A stretch of 64,000 nucleotides of DNA, from the NCBI RefSeq assembly GCF_000429785.1, contig NZ_AUCN01000021.1, forward strand, positions 28,526 through 92,525, read 5' to 3'. The notes under the pieces are model-generated. The model was given only the letters and a program-made list of their open reading frames with translations. It did no database searches and was not told the DNA's origin. Shown piece by piece: positions 46,017 to 54,240 of this stretch (within the stretch, counting starts at the first letter, position 1; each line of letters starts with the position of its first letter). The DNA comes from Chitinibacter tainanensis DSM 15459 (GTDB lineage Bacteria > Pseudomonadota > Gammaproteobacteria > Burkholderiales > Chitinibacteraceae). A program made the position numbers and the translations under genes.

Positions 46017-46470
46017 GTGTTCTCCTGTTGTCGTGGGGCGCGAACTCCACCTGAGGCGCTGGATCGCTTTTACTTTTAGGTTCGTGCTTGGCGGCCGATC
46101 ACGCCACGAATGGGCGTCGTGAACATTACGCCAGCATATCGCCGGCACGACAAGCGTGGCTGCGTAAATCGGCGGGCAAGCACAAGGCAGCGATTTATGC
46201 TTTGTCTGCAAACCACTTATCAAATAGGTAGTTTGCGCCGCCAGAGTACTTAAATTTCATTCGTATTTGTCCGACTTTTAGCCCGGTTTGGCGGCTTTGG
46301 GGTGAGGATTGACCGTGCGCAAATGAAACACTCGTAGGTGCTTGATTGACACTACATGTTTTTGAACCTAATCTCAGCTCGTGATTTACCTATAAAACAC
46401 CTATCTTTGGGTGTTGAATGGTTGGTTTGGTCGATTTTTGCGATGTGATAAACAACTTAAGAGGTGGATG
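46017..46470. other. Divergent intergenic region ahead of the sugar ABC operon
   Basis: In 454 bases no credible coding sequence is seen. Near the right end TTGACA (46346-46351) is followed after 17 bases by TAATCT, a weak promoter for the ABC operon. A small hairpin aacacc / ggtgtt lies at 46396-46415. Confidence 0.5.
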
Positions 46471-47532
46471 ATGCGCATGATGAAACAATTCGTTGGTCTG
46501 TTTGTCGCGGTGGCCAGTACGTGTGCTTTGGCCGGCGTCACTACTGGGCCCAATGGCGAACAGCCCACGCCGTATACACAGGTCACCCTGAAGCCGGAGC
46601 AAACCAAGGCGCTACAAGGTAAACAATATAAAGCCGCCATTCTGATGCACACTACCTCGGATTTTTCATCGGCGCTGATTAAGGGCGCCAAAGAGGTGTT
46701 TGCCGAGCAGGGTATTGCGGTGGTGGCGGTGACCGATGCCGAGATGGATTCGAAAAAGCAGCGTACCGATCTGGAAACCGTGTTGGCGCTCAAACCCGAT
46801 GTAATTATCTCATTGGTGATTGATCCGGTTTCGGGGGCTGCGGCTTTCCGGCAAGCCAGCGATAAAGGCGTCAAACTGGTGTTCATCAGTAATGCGCCAC
46901 AAGGCTTTAAGCCGGGCAAAGATTACGCCGGGATTGTGACCGACGATTTGTACGGCATGGGCAAGGCCGCGGCAGAGTTGATGGCCGGCAGCATTGGTGG
47001 CAAAGGGGATGTGGCCTTGATGTATCACGCGGCCAATTACTATGTCACCAATCAGCGCGATGCCGCGGTGAAATCTGAGCTGGCTAAATACCCCGGCATT
47101 AAAGTTATTGCCAATAAAGGCATTGCCAACCCGAACGACGGTGAAGTGATCGCTGGCGCCATCCTGACGCAAAACCCGAGCGTGAAAGCCATTTACGCGC
47201 CGTGGGATGCGATTGCCGAAGGGGTAACTGCCGCGGCGCGGGCGGCTGGGCGCAAGGATGTCAAAGTGGTCACGATGGATCTGGGCGCGGCCAATGCGCT
47301 GGATATGGTGAAGGGCGGCAATGTCGCCGGGATTGTCTCCGATCTGCCGTATGACATGGGCAAAACGCTGGCGCGCATGGGGGCGCTGGCGCTGCTAAAT
47401 CAACCGACGCCACCTTTTGTCACCGTGGATGCGATCAAAGTCACGCCGGCCAATCTGGCCACGCAATGGCAAAAAGCCTTGTCGCGCACGCCACCTGATG
47501 CCATTCAAAAAGCCCTGGCAAATCGTAAATAA
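46471..47532 (+). CDS. Periplasmic sugar-binding protein of an ABC importer
   Basis: A 353-residue substrate-binding protein of the ribose/galactose (Peripla_BP_4) type. Signal peptide about 1-21 (ending C-A-L-A). The ligand-binding fold is visible from K-A-A-I-L-M-H-T-T onward with I-S-L-V-I-D-P-V, V-F-I-S-N-A-P and A-I-Y-A-P-W-D-A-I-A-E-G-V. Of four clustered in-frame ATGs, 46471 is chosen since AAGAGG ends six bases before it. The genes for ATPase, permease and a GH3 enzyme follow, so the ligand may be an amino sugar or chito-oligosaccharide (inference). Confidence 0.88.
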   Translation: MRMMKQFVGLFVAVASTCALAGVTTGPNGEQPTPYTQVTLKPEQTKALQGKQYKAAILMHTTSDFSSALIKGAKEVFAEQGIAVVAVTDAEMDSKKQRTDLETVLALKPDVIISLVIDPVSGAAAFRQASDKGVKLVFISNAPQGFKPGKDYAGIVTDDLYGMGKAAAELMAGSIGGKGDVALMYHAANYYVTNQRDAAVKSELAKYPGIKVIANKGIANPNDGEVIAGAILTQNPSVKAIYAPWDAIAEGVTAAARAAGRKDVKVVTMDLGAANALDMVKGGNVAGIVSDLPYDMGKTLARMGALALLNQPTPPFVTVDAIKVTPANLATQWQKALSRTPPDAIQKALANRK

Positions 47533-47537
47533 GTACA

Positions 47538-47586
47538 GGGTATACCCGCTAAAGCAATATTCTAATTGCGCTTTTCGGGTATACCC
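47538..47586. repeat. 49-base palindromic element, copy 4
   Basis: The perfect outer arms gggtatacccg and cgggtataccc (11 bases) flank an inner stem-loop around aaagcaat / attgcgcttt. It lies between the binding-protein and ATPase genes, ending 18 bases before the ATPase ATG. Confidence 0.8.
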
Positions 47587-47603
47587 CTTGGTTGGAGATC
47601 GCT

Positions 47604-49097
47604 ATGTCACCAGCAGCAGCCATCGTAGCCAAAGGCATTTTCAAGCAGTTTGATGGGAATGCGGTATTAAAAGGCGTGAATTTTGAATTAGCGCAGGGCG
47701 AGATTCATGCGCTGGTCGGGCAAAATGGCGCCGGTAAGTCCACCTTGATGAAGGTGCTTAATGGCACGCATCAACCCGATCAGGGCAGCCTTAGCATCTT
47801 TGGTCAGCCCGCCAGTTTTAGCTCGACCGGTGCCGCGCGTGCGCGGGGCATCGCCATGGTGTATCAGGAGCTCAGCCTCGTGCCGACCATGTCGGTGGCC
47901 GACAATATTTTCATGAATAACTGGATTGTCGTCGGTGGTTTGCTCGATGCCGAGGCAATGCGCGCGGCGACCTTGCGGCTCTTAGAGAAAGTCGGCGTCG
48001 CCAATGAAATTTCACCCGATCAATTGGTCGAGTCGCTCAGCATGGGGCAGCGGCAATTGGTGGAAATTGCCAAGGCGCTATCGAGTGAAGCGCGGATTAT
48101 TATCCTGGACGAACCCACGGCATCCTTATCCGATCAGGAAATCGAGCGGCTGTTTGTGGCGATTCGGCGCCTGCAAAGCGAAGGCGTATCGCTGATTTAT
48201 ATCACGCATTATCTGCGCGATATTTTCAAAATTTGCGATCGCGTGAGCGTTTTGCGGGAAGGGCGTTGCGTGCAGCAATGGGCGGTGAGTGAAACTTCGG
48301 TGCCGCAGCTGGTGGCGGCCATGTTGGGTGAGGCGGTGGCGCGGCAAACCAACTGGCAGCGCGCCACGACCGAAACCCCGCCGGCGGCCACCCCCTTGCT
48401 GGAAGTGGAAAACCTAGTCACCTCCCATCTGGATGAAGTCTCGTTTAAGGTTTATCCCGGGCAAGTCGTTGGGCTGGCTGGGCTGTTGGGGAGCGGGCGC
48501 ACTGAAATTTTGAATGCGATTTTTGGGCTTGATCCACTCCAGAGCGGGCAGATCCGGATTAATGGCCGCGCGGTACGGATACAGTCGCCCGCTCAGGCGA
48601 TTGCCCACGGCATTAATCTGGTGCCCGAAGATCGGCGCAGCCAGGGCCTGATTCTGGATTTCAGCGTGCTGGATAATCTCTGGCTGTGTTCTTTACGCCA
48701 GCTGACAAATCCTGTCTTTATCGATCAGAATCGGGCGGCGGAAGTGGCGCATGCCTTGGTCAAACGCTTGCAGGTGAAAACCGCAGGAATTGAGCAGGCG
48801 GTGCGCTATTTATCAGGCGGAAATCAGCAAAAAGTCGTGATCGGCAAATGCCTGCATACCCAGGCCAAAATCTTGCTGCTGGATGACCCCACCTTCGGGA
48901 TTGATCTGGCAGCCAAGCACGAAATCATGCACATCGTGAATGAGTATGTGCAGCAGGGGAATGCGGTGGTGTTTGTATCGAGTGAATACAGCGAAATCGC
49001 CAGCTTTTGCGACACGACTTATATCGTGAAAAAAGGGCGGATCGCTGCGCAATTGGCGGCAACAACCGAAGAGCGGCTGCTGGCCGCCGTACAGTGA
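47604..49097 (+). CDS. Sugar ABC transporter, duplicated ATP-binding protein
   Basis: A 497-residue RbsA/MglA-type ATPase with two nucleotide-binding halves. The first has Walker A G-Q-N-G-A-G-K-S-T, signature L-S-M-G-Q-R-Q and Walker B I-I-I-L-D-E-P-T-A. The second has the degenerate Walker A G-L-L-G-S-G-R-T-E, L-S-G-G-N-Q-Q and L-L-L-D-D-P-T-F-G-I-D. It energises sugar uptake with the permease. The ATG at 47604 has GGAG six bases upstream. Confidence 0.94.
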   Translation: MSPAAAIVAKGIFKQFDGNAVLKGVNFELAQGEIHALVGQNGAGKSTLMKVLNGTHQPDQGSLSIFGQPASFSSTGAARARGIAMVYQELSLVPTMSVADNIFMNNWIVVGGLLDAEAMRAATLRLLEKVGVANEISPDQLVESLSMGQRQLVEIAKALSSEARIIILDEPTASLSDQEIERLFVAIRRLQSEGVSLIYITHYLRDIFKICDRVSVLREGRCVQQWAVSETSVPQLVAAMLGEAVARQTNWQRATTETPPAATPLLEVENLVTSHLDEVSFKVYPGQVVGLAGLLGSGRTEILNAIFGLDPLQSGQIRINGRAVRIQSPAQAIAHGINLVPEDRRSQGLILDFSVLDNLWLCSLRQLTNPVFIDQNRAAEVAHALVKRLQVKTAGIEQAVRYLSGGNQQKVVIGKCLHTQAKILLLDDPTFGIDLAAKHEIMHIVNEYVQQGNAVVFVSSEYSEIASFCDTTYIVKKGRIAAQLAATTEERLLAAVQ

Positions 49098-49106
49098 GGA
49101 TGCATC

Positions 49107-50081
49107 ATGGATATCGCCATTAAACGCACCGCTTTACCATTGAGTTTGGGGCAATGGCAACACCTGATTATTTATTTTGTGTTTGTCGGGCTGTTTGTTT
49201 TTTTCTCGGTTTTTCTGCACGACAAAGGCTTTTTAGAAGCCGGCAATCTGATGAATATCGCGCGGCAGACGGCCATGATTTCGATCATGGCGGTTGGGAT
49301 GACCTTTGTGTTGTCGGCCGCGGAGATTGATTTATCGTTTGGTGCGGTGGTCGCGCTGTCGGCGGTGACGGTGGCGCTGCTCTTACCCTATGGCATCTGG
49401 ATCGCTGTACCAGCCGCGCTGGGTGTTGGCGCTTTGTGTGGTTTGATTAACGGCCTGTTTGTCGCAAAAGTGGGCATTCCCTCGTTTCTGGTGACGCTGG
49501 GAATGACCGGCATTATCACCGGCATTACGCGCTGGGTGACCGAATTACAGACGATTCCGGTCGATCACGAAACCTTCGCCTTTATTTTTGGCTCGGGCGA
49601 TATCGGGCCGATTTCGGTACTGTTTATCTGGATGATGGTGATTGCCGCGGGTGGTCATGTGTTGCTGCGCAAAACCAGCTTTGGCAAAGAAGTGCTGGCC
49701 AGTGGCGGCAATAAAATCTCGGCGATGTATTCGGGGATTAATGTCAATCGCGTCAAGCTGTATGTGCTGGTGCTCAATGCTACCTTGGCGGCGCTGGCCG
49801 GGATTTTATATGCTGGCCGCCTGCAAAGTGCCCGCTATACCTTGGGCGAAAGTGATCTGATGATGGTGATTGCGGCGGTAATCATTGGTGGTACCAGCTT
49901 ATTTGGTGGCAAAGGCACCGTGGTGGGCGCGCTGATCGGGGCGCTGATTATGGGCATGGTGAACAACGGTCTGGTGCTGATGGGCTTGAATGTGGATCAG
50001 CAATTAATCCTGCGCGGCATCATCATCATCTTTGCCGTTACGCTCACGATGGGCACTTTGCGGAAGAAGAAAAAGGCCTAG
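49107..50081 (+). CDS. Sugar ABC transporter permease
   Basis: A 324-residue RbsC-type inner-membrane permease with eight to ten hydrophobic helices. A-A-E-I-D-L-S-F-G-A-V-V-A-L-S and G-K-E-V-L-A-S-G-G-N-K-I-S-A-M-Y-S-G-I are the family's conserved regions, the second being the ATPase contact loop. The C-terminus is a Lys tail. It starts nine bases after the ATPase stop. Confidence 0.94.
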   Translation: MDIAIKRTALPLSLGQWQHLIIYFVFVGLFVFFSVFLHDKGFLEAGNLMNIARQTAMISIMAVGMTFVLSAAEIDLSFGAVVALSAVTVALLLPYGIWIAVPAALGVGALCGLINGLFVAKVGIPSFLVTLGMTGIITGITRWVTELQTIPVDHETFAFIFGSGDIGPISVLFIWMMVIAAGGHVLLRKTSFGKEVLASGGNKISAMYSGINVNRVKLYVLVLNATLAALAGILYAGRLQSARYTLGESDLMMVIAAVIIGGTSLFGGKGTVVGALIGALIMGMVNNGLVLMGLNVDQQLILRGIIIIFAVTLTMGTLRKKKKA

Positions 50082-50142
50082 TTCGCTAAAGCGAGTGCGC
50101 CTGATCTAAATACTCTCTCTCTGTATATCACTCTAAGCCTTA

Positions 50143-50169
50143 GGGTATCTGTGCTTGCTGCAGATACCC
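50143..50169. repeat. 27-base palindrome between permease and GH3 genes
   Basis: The arms gggtatctg and cagataccc surround a nine-base loop. There is no T tract. The ends resemble those of the 49-base family, but the element is shorter. Confidence 0.65.
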
Positions 50170-50260
50170 ATGGCGGAGCTTTGCCGGTCGGTTTTGCTTT
50201 TCATCTTTGTAATTGCAGTGCACCTGAGATTTGATTCTTCGTACACCAAGGGGCTTGATG

Positions 50261-51871
50261 ATGTTTGAACGCTATCTTGAGCAGGCCGGCCAGCTGGTGG
50301 CTAATTGGTCTGTGGCTGAAAAAGTAGGGCAATTATTTATTTTGGCGTTTCCCGGCAAGCAGGCCGAAGCTGCCCGGGTATTAATTGAGCAATACAATTT
50401 GGGCGGTTGTTATTTAAGCCAGGACAATGCCGAAACCTTTGCCGAAGCGCGCCAATTGACTCAGGCCATGGCCCGCATCGTAGCGCAGCGCGCCGCCCAT
50501 GTGCCTTTGCTCCTGGGGGTTGATCAGGAAGGGGCATGGAGTGTCTTAACGCCCGAATCCACTACCGGGCCGGGCAATCTGGCGCTGGGTGCGGCCAATC
50601 AGACCGATCTGACTGCCGCGATGTATGCGGTGTTTGGCGAGCAAATGCGCTCGGCCGGGTTTAACTGCGTGCTGGGGCCGTGCTCGGATGTCAATCTCAA
50701 GCCCAATTCACCGATTATCGATACGCGCGCCTTTGGCGAAATACCCGAGCAAGTGGCGCAACATGTGGCCGCTGCCGTGCAGGGCGGGCATCGTGGCGGG
50801 ATAGCTGTATGCGCTAAACATTTTCCGGGGCATGGAGATACCACGGGCGATACGCACCGCGAGATTCCGGTGGTGGATAAATCATTGGCGCAATTAATGC
50901 AGCAAGACTTGCTGCCATTTAAGGCTGCGGTGGATGCCGGTGTCGATCTGGTGATGACCTCGCACATTCGCTATCCCCAGCTCGATGCGACGCATCCGGC
51001 AACCCTGTCGGCCGCGATTTTGCGTGGGGTGCTGCGCGACCAGTTGGGCTTTGGCGGGATTGTGATTTCCGACAGCATGAATATGGGCGCGATTCGCCGC
51101 AATTACGCGCCAGTTGAGGCCGCCTTGCTGGCGTTTAAGGCCGGCATCGACATGATCATGCTGTCTGAAGAGCATTACGATCACAACACGGCCTATCTGG
51201 ATAATCAACTAGCCATGCTGGAGGCGCTGGTGGCCGAAGCGCGCGCGGGGCGTTTCCCCGAGCTCGATAGCATCGTCAGCCGCGTGGTGGCGTTCAAATT
51301 GGCGCGTTTGCAGCCCATGGCCTTGTATCAGGATTTTGATCTGTCAGCGCATCTTGATGTCGAAACACAGGCGGCGCAGGCGGCGGTGAAAATCTTGCGC
51401 GACCCGGCGCAGTGTTTGCCGCTCAAGCCCGGGCAGCAAGTGGTGGTGATTCAAACCACACCGCTGGCCGATTATGCCAATTTAATGAATCCGCGCGGTA
51501 TCGGCCCCAATCAAGCGGTGAGCGCTTTTGATTACTTTGCTGCAGAAATCCGCCTGCATGTCGAGGCAGATCGCTTGCTGATTCTTGATCATGGCGCCGC
51601 GCAGGCTTGGCTCTTGAATCAAGCGTCGGCTGCCGATGCGCTGGTGCTGGCGGTAACAGAAAACTACCCGCTACCCGGTGAAGATTTTGCGCAAACGGCC
51701 TCGCGTGATCTAGTCGCTAGCTTGCGCCGGGAGTTGGGCGTGCGGTTGATGGTGGTGGGCCTGCGCAGTGGCTACGAAGCACTGGCCAGTGATGTGCCGT
51801 ACTTGTGCGCGTATTCCAGCCGCGAATGCAGTGCACGGGCGGCGGCAAGGGTATGTGCTGGCGTGCTTTAA
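50261..51871 (+). CDS. GH3 beta-N-acetylhexosaminidase, second two-domain NagZ-like
   Basis: A 536-residue GH3 protein without a signal peptide, so cytoplasmic. L-G-V-D-Q-E-G, the catalytic loop K-H-F-P-G-H-G-D-T-T-G-D-T-H and the nucleophile aspartate in V-I-S-D-S-M-N-M-G-A-I are present. A second alpha/beta domain fills about 345-536. It shares its architecture with the protein at 27.5 kb but differs widely in sequence. Following a sugar importer, it probably splits imported GlcNAc oligomers or related amino-sugar glycosides. Of two adjacent ATGs, 50261 gives better spacing from AAGGGG. Confidence 0.88.
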   Translation: MFERYLEQAGQLVANWSVAEKVGQLFILAFPGKQAEAARVLIEQYNLGGCYLSQDNAETFAEARQLTQAMARIVAQRAAHVPLLLGVDQEGAWSVLTPESTTGPGNLALGAANQTDLTAAMYAVFGEQMRSAGFNCVLGPCSDVNLKPNSPIIDTRAFGEIPEQVAQHVAAAVQGGHRGGIAVCAKHFPGHGDTTGDTHREIPVVDKSLAQLMQQDLLPFKAAVDAGVDLVMTSHIRYPQLDATHPATLSAAILRGVLRDQLGFGGIVISDSMNMGAIRRNYAPVEAALLAFKAGIDMIMLSEEHYDHNTAYLDNQLAMLEALVAEARAGRFPELDSIVSRVVAFKLARLQPMALYQDFDLSAHLDVETQAAQAAVKILRDPAQCLPLKPGQQVVVIQTTPLADYANLMNPRGIGPNQAVSAFDYFAAEIRLHVEADRLLILDHGAAQAWLLNQASAADALVLAVTENYPLPGEDFAQTASRDLVASLRRELGVRLMVVGLRSGYEALASDVPYLCAYSSRECSARAAARVCAGVL

Positions 51872-51889
51872 TTTAATTGGGTTGGTGGC

Positions 51890-52684
51890 CTATACCCCTG
51901 GGTGAGAGCCCAGGGTGATTAAATAATTGCGCAGGTTAATGCCTTTATTGGTAATGCCCAGTTTGGCGCGCAAGCTATTGCGGTGATTTTCGACCGTCTT
52001 GGAGGCCACGCTCAGGCTGGTGGCAATTTCCTTGGTTGACATGCCCAGCTTGATAAACTTGGCCACCTGCACTTCGGAAGGGGTGAGCAGGGCATACAGG
52101 CTGGCATCGATGTCGGCATCTTCATTGAGCGTTGAGACCACCATGCCTTCAATCAGATCAAGGCACATGCCCAGAATCGGGTCGCTAATCGAGGCCTTTA
52201 CCTGCCGGATTTTCGGCAAATGGACATCGCGGATCCGTGCGAGCAATTCATCCATTTCCCCGCCATCTTGCCATTCGCGCACATCGCTTAATGTTTCGGT
52301 CAGGCTGTAAAACTTCTCAAAATCCGGGTTGCTCAAATGCGGGTCGCTCTCGTCCTCTTGCGAGCCGACTTCCAGATTCCATAATTGCGCATTCACGCGA
52401 AATAAATGCAATTGCAAATTTCGGTTGTAAAACTTCCAGCCGTCCGCACCGGTGACGGAGGTTTTGCTCAGGGCGCTAATCGCGATCAGATTGTCTTTGC
52501 CGATCAGAAAAGCAAAGTCGTCCAGATGCTTGGCATTGTCGTGCGAAGGATAATTGTGCGACAGGATTTCGCCCGAGCTAAAAAAGCTAATCACAAAGAT
52601 ATTGCGGTACGACAGAACGTGTTGCAGCGCGGTCAGCTTGAGCAGCAAAGCGTCATCAGGCAAATGAGTCGTCAAATTATGCAT
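51890..52684 (-). CDS. LuxR-type transcriptional regulator with unassigned sensor domain
   Basis: A 264-residue regulator. The C-terminal helix-turn-helix (about 195-258) reads L-T-P-S-E-V-Q-V-A-K-F-I-K-L-G-M-S-T-K-E-I-A, with V-A-S-K-T-V-E-N-H-R-N. The N-terminal 190 residues match no domain recognised here: no receiver aspartate pattern and no autoinducer-binding motif; a PAS-like fold is possible. It lies downstream of a GH18 chitinase on the same strand and converges on the GH3/ABC operon, suggesting control of chitin use (inference). Confidence 0.85.
   Translation of the reverse strand: MHNLTTHLPDDALLLKLTALQHVLSYRNIFVISFFSSGEILSHNYPSHDNAKHLDDFAFLIGKDNLIAISALSKTSVTGADGWKFYNRNLQLHLFRVNAQLWNLEVGSQEDESDPHLSNPDFEKFYSLTETLSDVREWQDGGEMDELLARIRDVHLPKIRQVKASISDPILGMCLDLIEGMVVSTLNEDADIDASLYALLTPSEVQVAKFIKLGMSTKEIATSLSVASKTVENHRNSLRAKLGITNKGINLRNYLITLGSHPGV
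51896..51915. repeat. Small hairpin at the end of the LuxR-type gene
   Basis: The 7-bp stem ccctggg / cccaggg has a six-base loop and lies inside the last codons of the regulator. No T tract is present. Confidence 0.45.
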
Positions 52685-52800
52685 GCGTCAGGGGCTGGAT
52701 GATTACTGCTGTGATCTTATCGCAGCAGGGCGGCGCAGACAAATCAGCCCCCAATAACACCGACCATAACACCAACCATGTTCCGCTTATGCCCGCAACG

Positions 52801-52836
52801 CGCGGCCGGCGCCTGAGCAGGCACCGGCCGCGGTTT
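52801..52836 (-). terminator. Large GC-rich hairpin after the GH18 chitinase gene
   Basis: The 14-bp stem cgcggccggcgcct / aggcaccggccgcg has one mismatch and a gagc loop. T tracts are weak on both sides, so it may stabilise the mRNA end or halt transcription only partly. Confidence 0.5.
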
Positions 52837-52848
52837 GGTACGCGGCTA

Positions 52849-54009
52849 CTAGCGTAGCGCTTTAACCAGCGTGTTCAGCAGGGTAAATTGCGCGTCGTCT
52901 TGCGTCATTTCCCAGATCATTACGCCGCCGAGTTGGCGGCTTTTAACGAATTTGACCTTTTCGGTGAGCGAGGCCGGATCGTCGTAGCTTAGTAGCTCTT
53001 TTTTACCCGGGTGGTACAGGTAGGGCGCATTGCCGGCCTCCATGGAGCGATAGGCTTGCCAGCCCGGGGCTTTGGCGTATTTACGCTGGAAATCGGCCCA
53101 AGTGGCTACGCCCGGTTCGGCTTCGTCTTTCAGGCCGGGGCCGCTGCTTTGTTGGGCTAGCCCATTGCCTTGCGGGCCGGGCTCAACATTGCCCATGGCG
53201 CGCACATAAAACGGTACGCCTAAGACCAGCTGCTCGGGTTTGGCGCCTTGTTTGATGAAGTATTCCACCGCTTTATTGCTAGCCAGCGTGACGCCATCCG
53301 GATCGCCCGGGGTGGGGTAGAGGCTGGCGTGCAGGGTGGCGTTCTTCGACCAGCCGCCGCTACGATCATAGGCCATCAGATTGACCCAATTCAGGTACGG
53401 CAGGCCGTTTTTCAGATCATACCCCTGCATCACCCAGCCGCCGTTATTGGCGGGAATGGCGGTGGTGAGCAGGTAGGTTTTTTTATCCTGTTTGCCGGCG
53501 GCATCCAGCGCGGTGCGCAGCTCGCGTAGCAGGCTCACCCAGTTGCCCAGATCGGCGGGGCTGGCGTCAGCGGCATAGTCACCGCCGGTGACCGGGTGTT
53601 CCCAATCGACATCAAGGCCCGTGCACTGGGTTTGCCGCATGATGGCGATGGACGACTGAATGAGCTTGGCGCGGCCCGCTTCGGTTTGCGCTGTTTTGGC
53701 GATGTTTTTCGAGCCGGTCCAGCCGCCCAAGGCCCACATACAATTAAATTTGCCCGCTTTGCGCGCGGCGGCTAGATGCGGTTGCCACAGCGCGAGGCCT
53801 GCTTGCGTGCCGGCGGCCAGATAAGCTTCACCTTTGGCATTCACTTCGATAAATGACAGCACGCCGTAGTCGAGCTTGGCCAGCTGGGGGCCAAAGCGGG
53901 CGACCGTGTCAGCATCGCGCCAAGTGGGTAGGTAGGAAATCAGTTTGTCATTGGCCAGCAGCGGCTGGCTCAGTAGCACGGCGGCAAGGGCGAGGAGTTT
54001 GGCAGACAT
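52849..54009 (-). CDS. Exported GH18 chitinase
   Basis: A 386-residue GH18 enzyme with a signal peptide (1-19, ending P-L-L-A). The catalytic D-x-D-x-E motif is G-L-D-V-D-W-E, with E137 as acid. M-W-A-L-G-G-W-T-G is the SxGG-like strand in variant form, and L-M-A-Y-D-R-S-G-G and the terminal M-I-W-E-M-T-Q-D-D are family blocks. No chitin-binding module is present, so it may act on soluble oligomers. It is followed by a LuxR-type gene on the same strand. Confidence 0.93.
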   Translation of the reverse strand: MSAKLLALAAVLLSQPLLANDKLISYLPTWRDADTVARFGPQLAKLDYGVLSFIEVNAKGEAYLAAGTQAGLALWQPHLAAARKAGKFNCMWALGGWTGSKNIAKTAQTEAGRAKLIQSSIAIMRQTQCTGLDVDWEHPVTGGDYAADASPADLGNWVSLLRELRTALDAAGKQDKKTYLLTTAIPANNGGWVMQGYDLKNGLPYLNWVNLMAYDRSGGWSKNATLHASLYPTPGDPDGVTLASNKAVEYFIKQGAKPEQLVLGVPFYVRAMGNVEPGPQGNGLAQQSSGPGLKDEAEPGVATWADFQRKYAKAPGWQAYRSMEAGNAPYLYHPGKKELLSYDDPASLTEKVKFVKSRQLGGVMIWEMTQDDAQFTLLNTLVKALR

Positions 54010-54111
54010 CGGGTGCTCGGAGTGAAAAAAACAGTGCGGCCAGTATAAGGGGGCGTAAGACGTGCGCCCATGTCTGAATTGGACAAGGCTTTGTTTGAAT
54101 CTGATCTTGCC

Positions 54112-54160
54112 GGGTATTGCCTCGTAGCCATTTTAATTTGTGGCATACAAGGCAATACCC
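54112..54160. repeat. 49-base palindromic element, copy 5
   Basis: This element begins GGGTATTGCC and ends GGCAATACCC. Perfect 10-base outer arms are followed by an inner stem (gtagcca with tggcatac, one bulge) and an AT-rich loop. It lies upstream of the GH18 gene. Confidence 0.8.
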
Positions 54161-54185
54161 CTGCTTTAGTGCGGATTCGGCTATG

Positions 54186-54215
54186 AAAAAAGACACACCG
54201 CAGTGTGTCTTTTTT
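54186..54215. terminator. Bidirectional-looking terminator after rlmD
   Basis: AAAAAA-gacacac-cgca-gtgtgtc-TTTTTT, immediately downstream of rlmD on the minus strand. Confidence 0.85.
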
Positions 54216-54240
54216 GGGTTGGGGCCGGCTCAGGGTCGGC

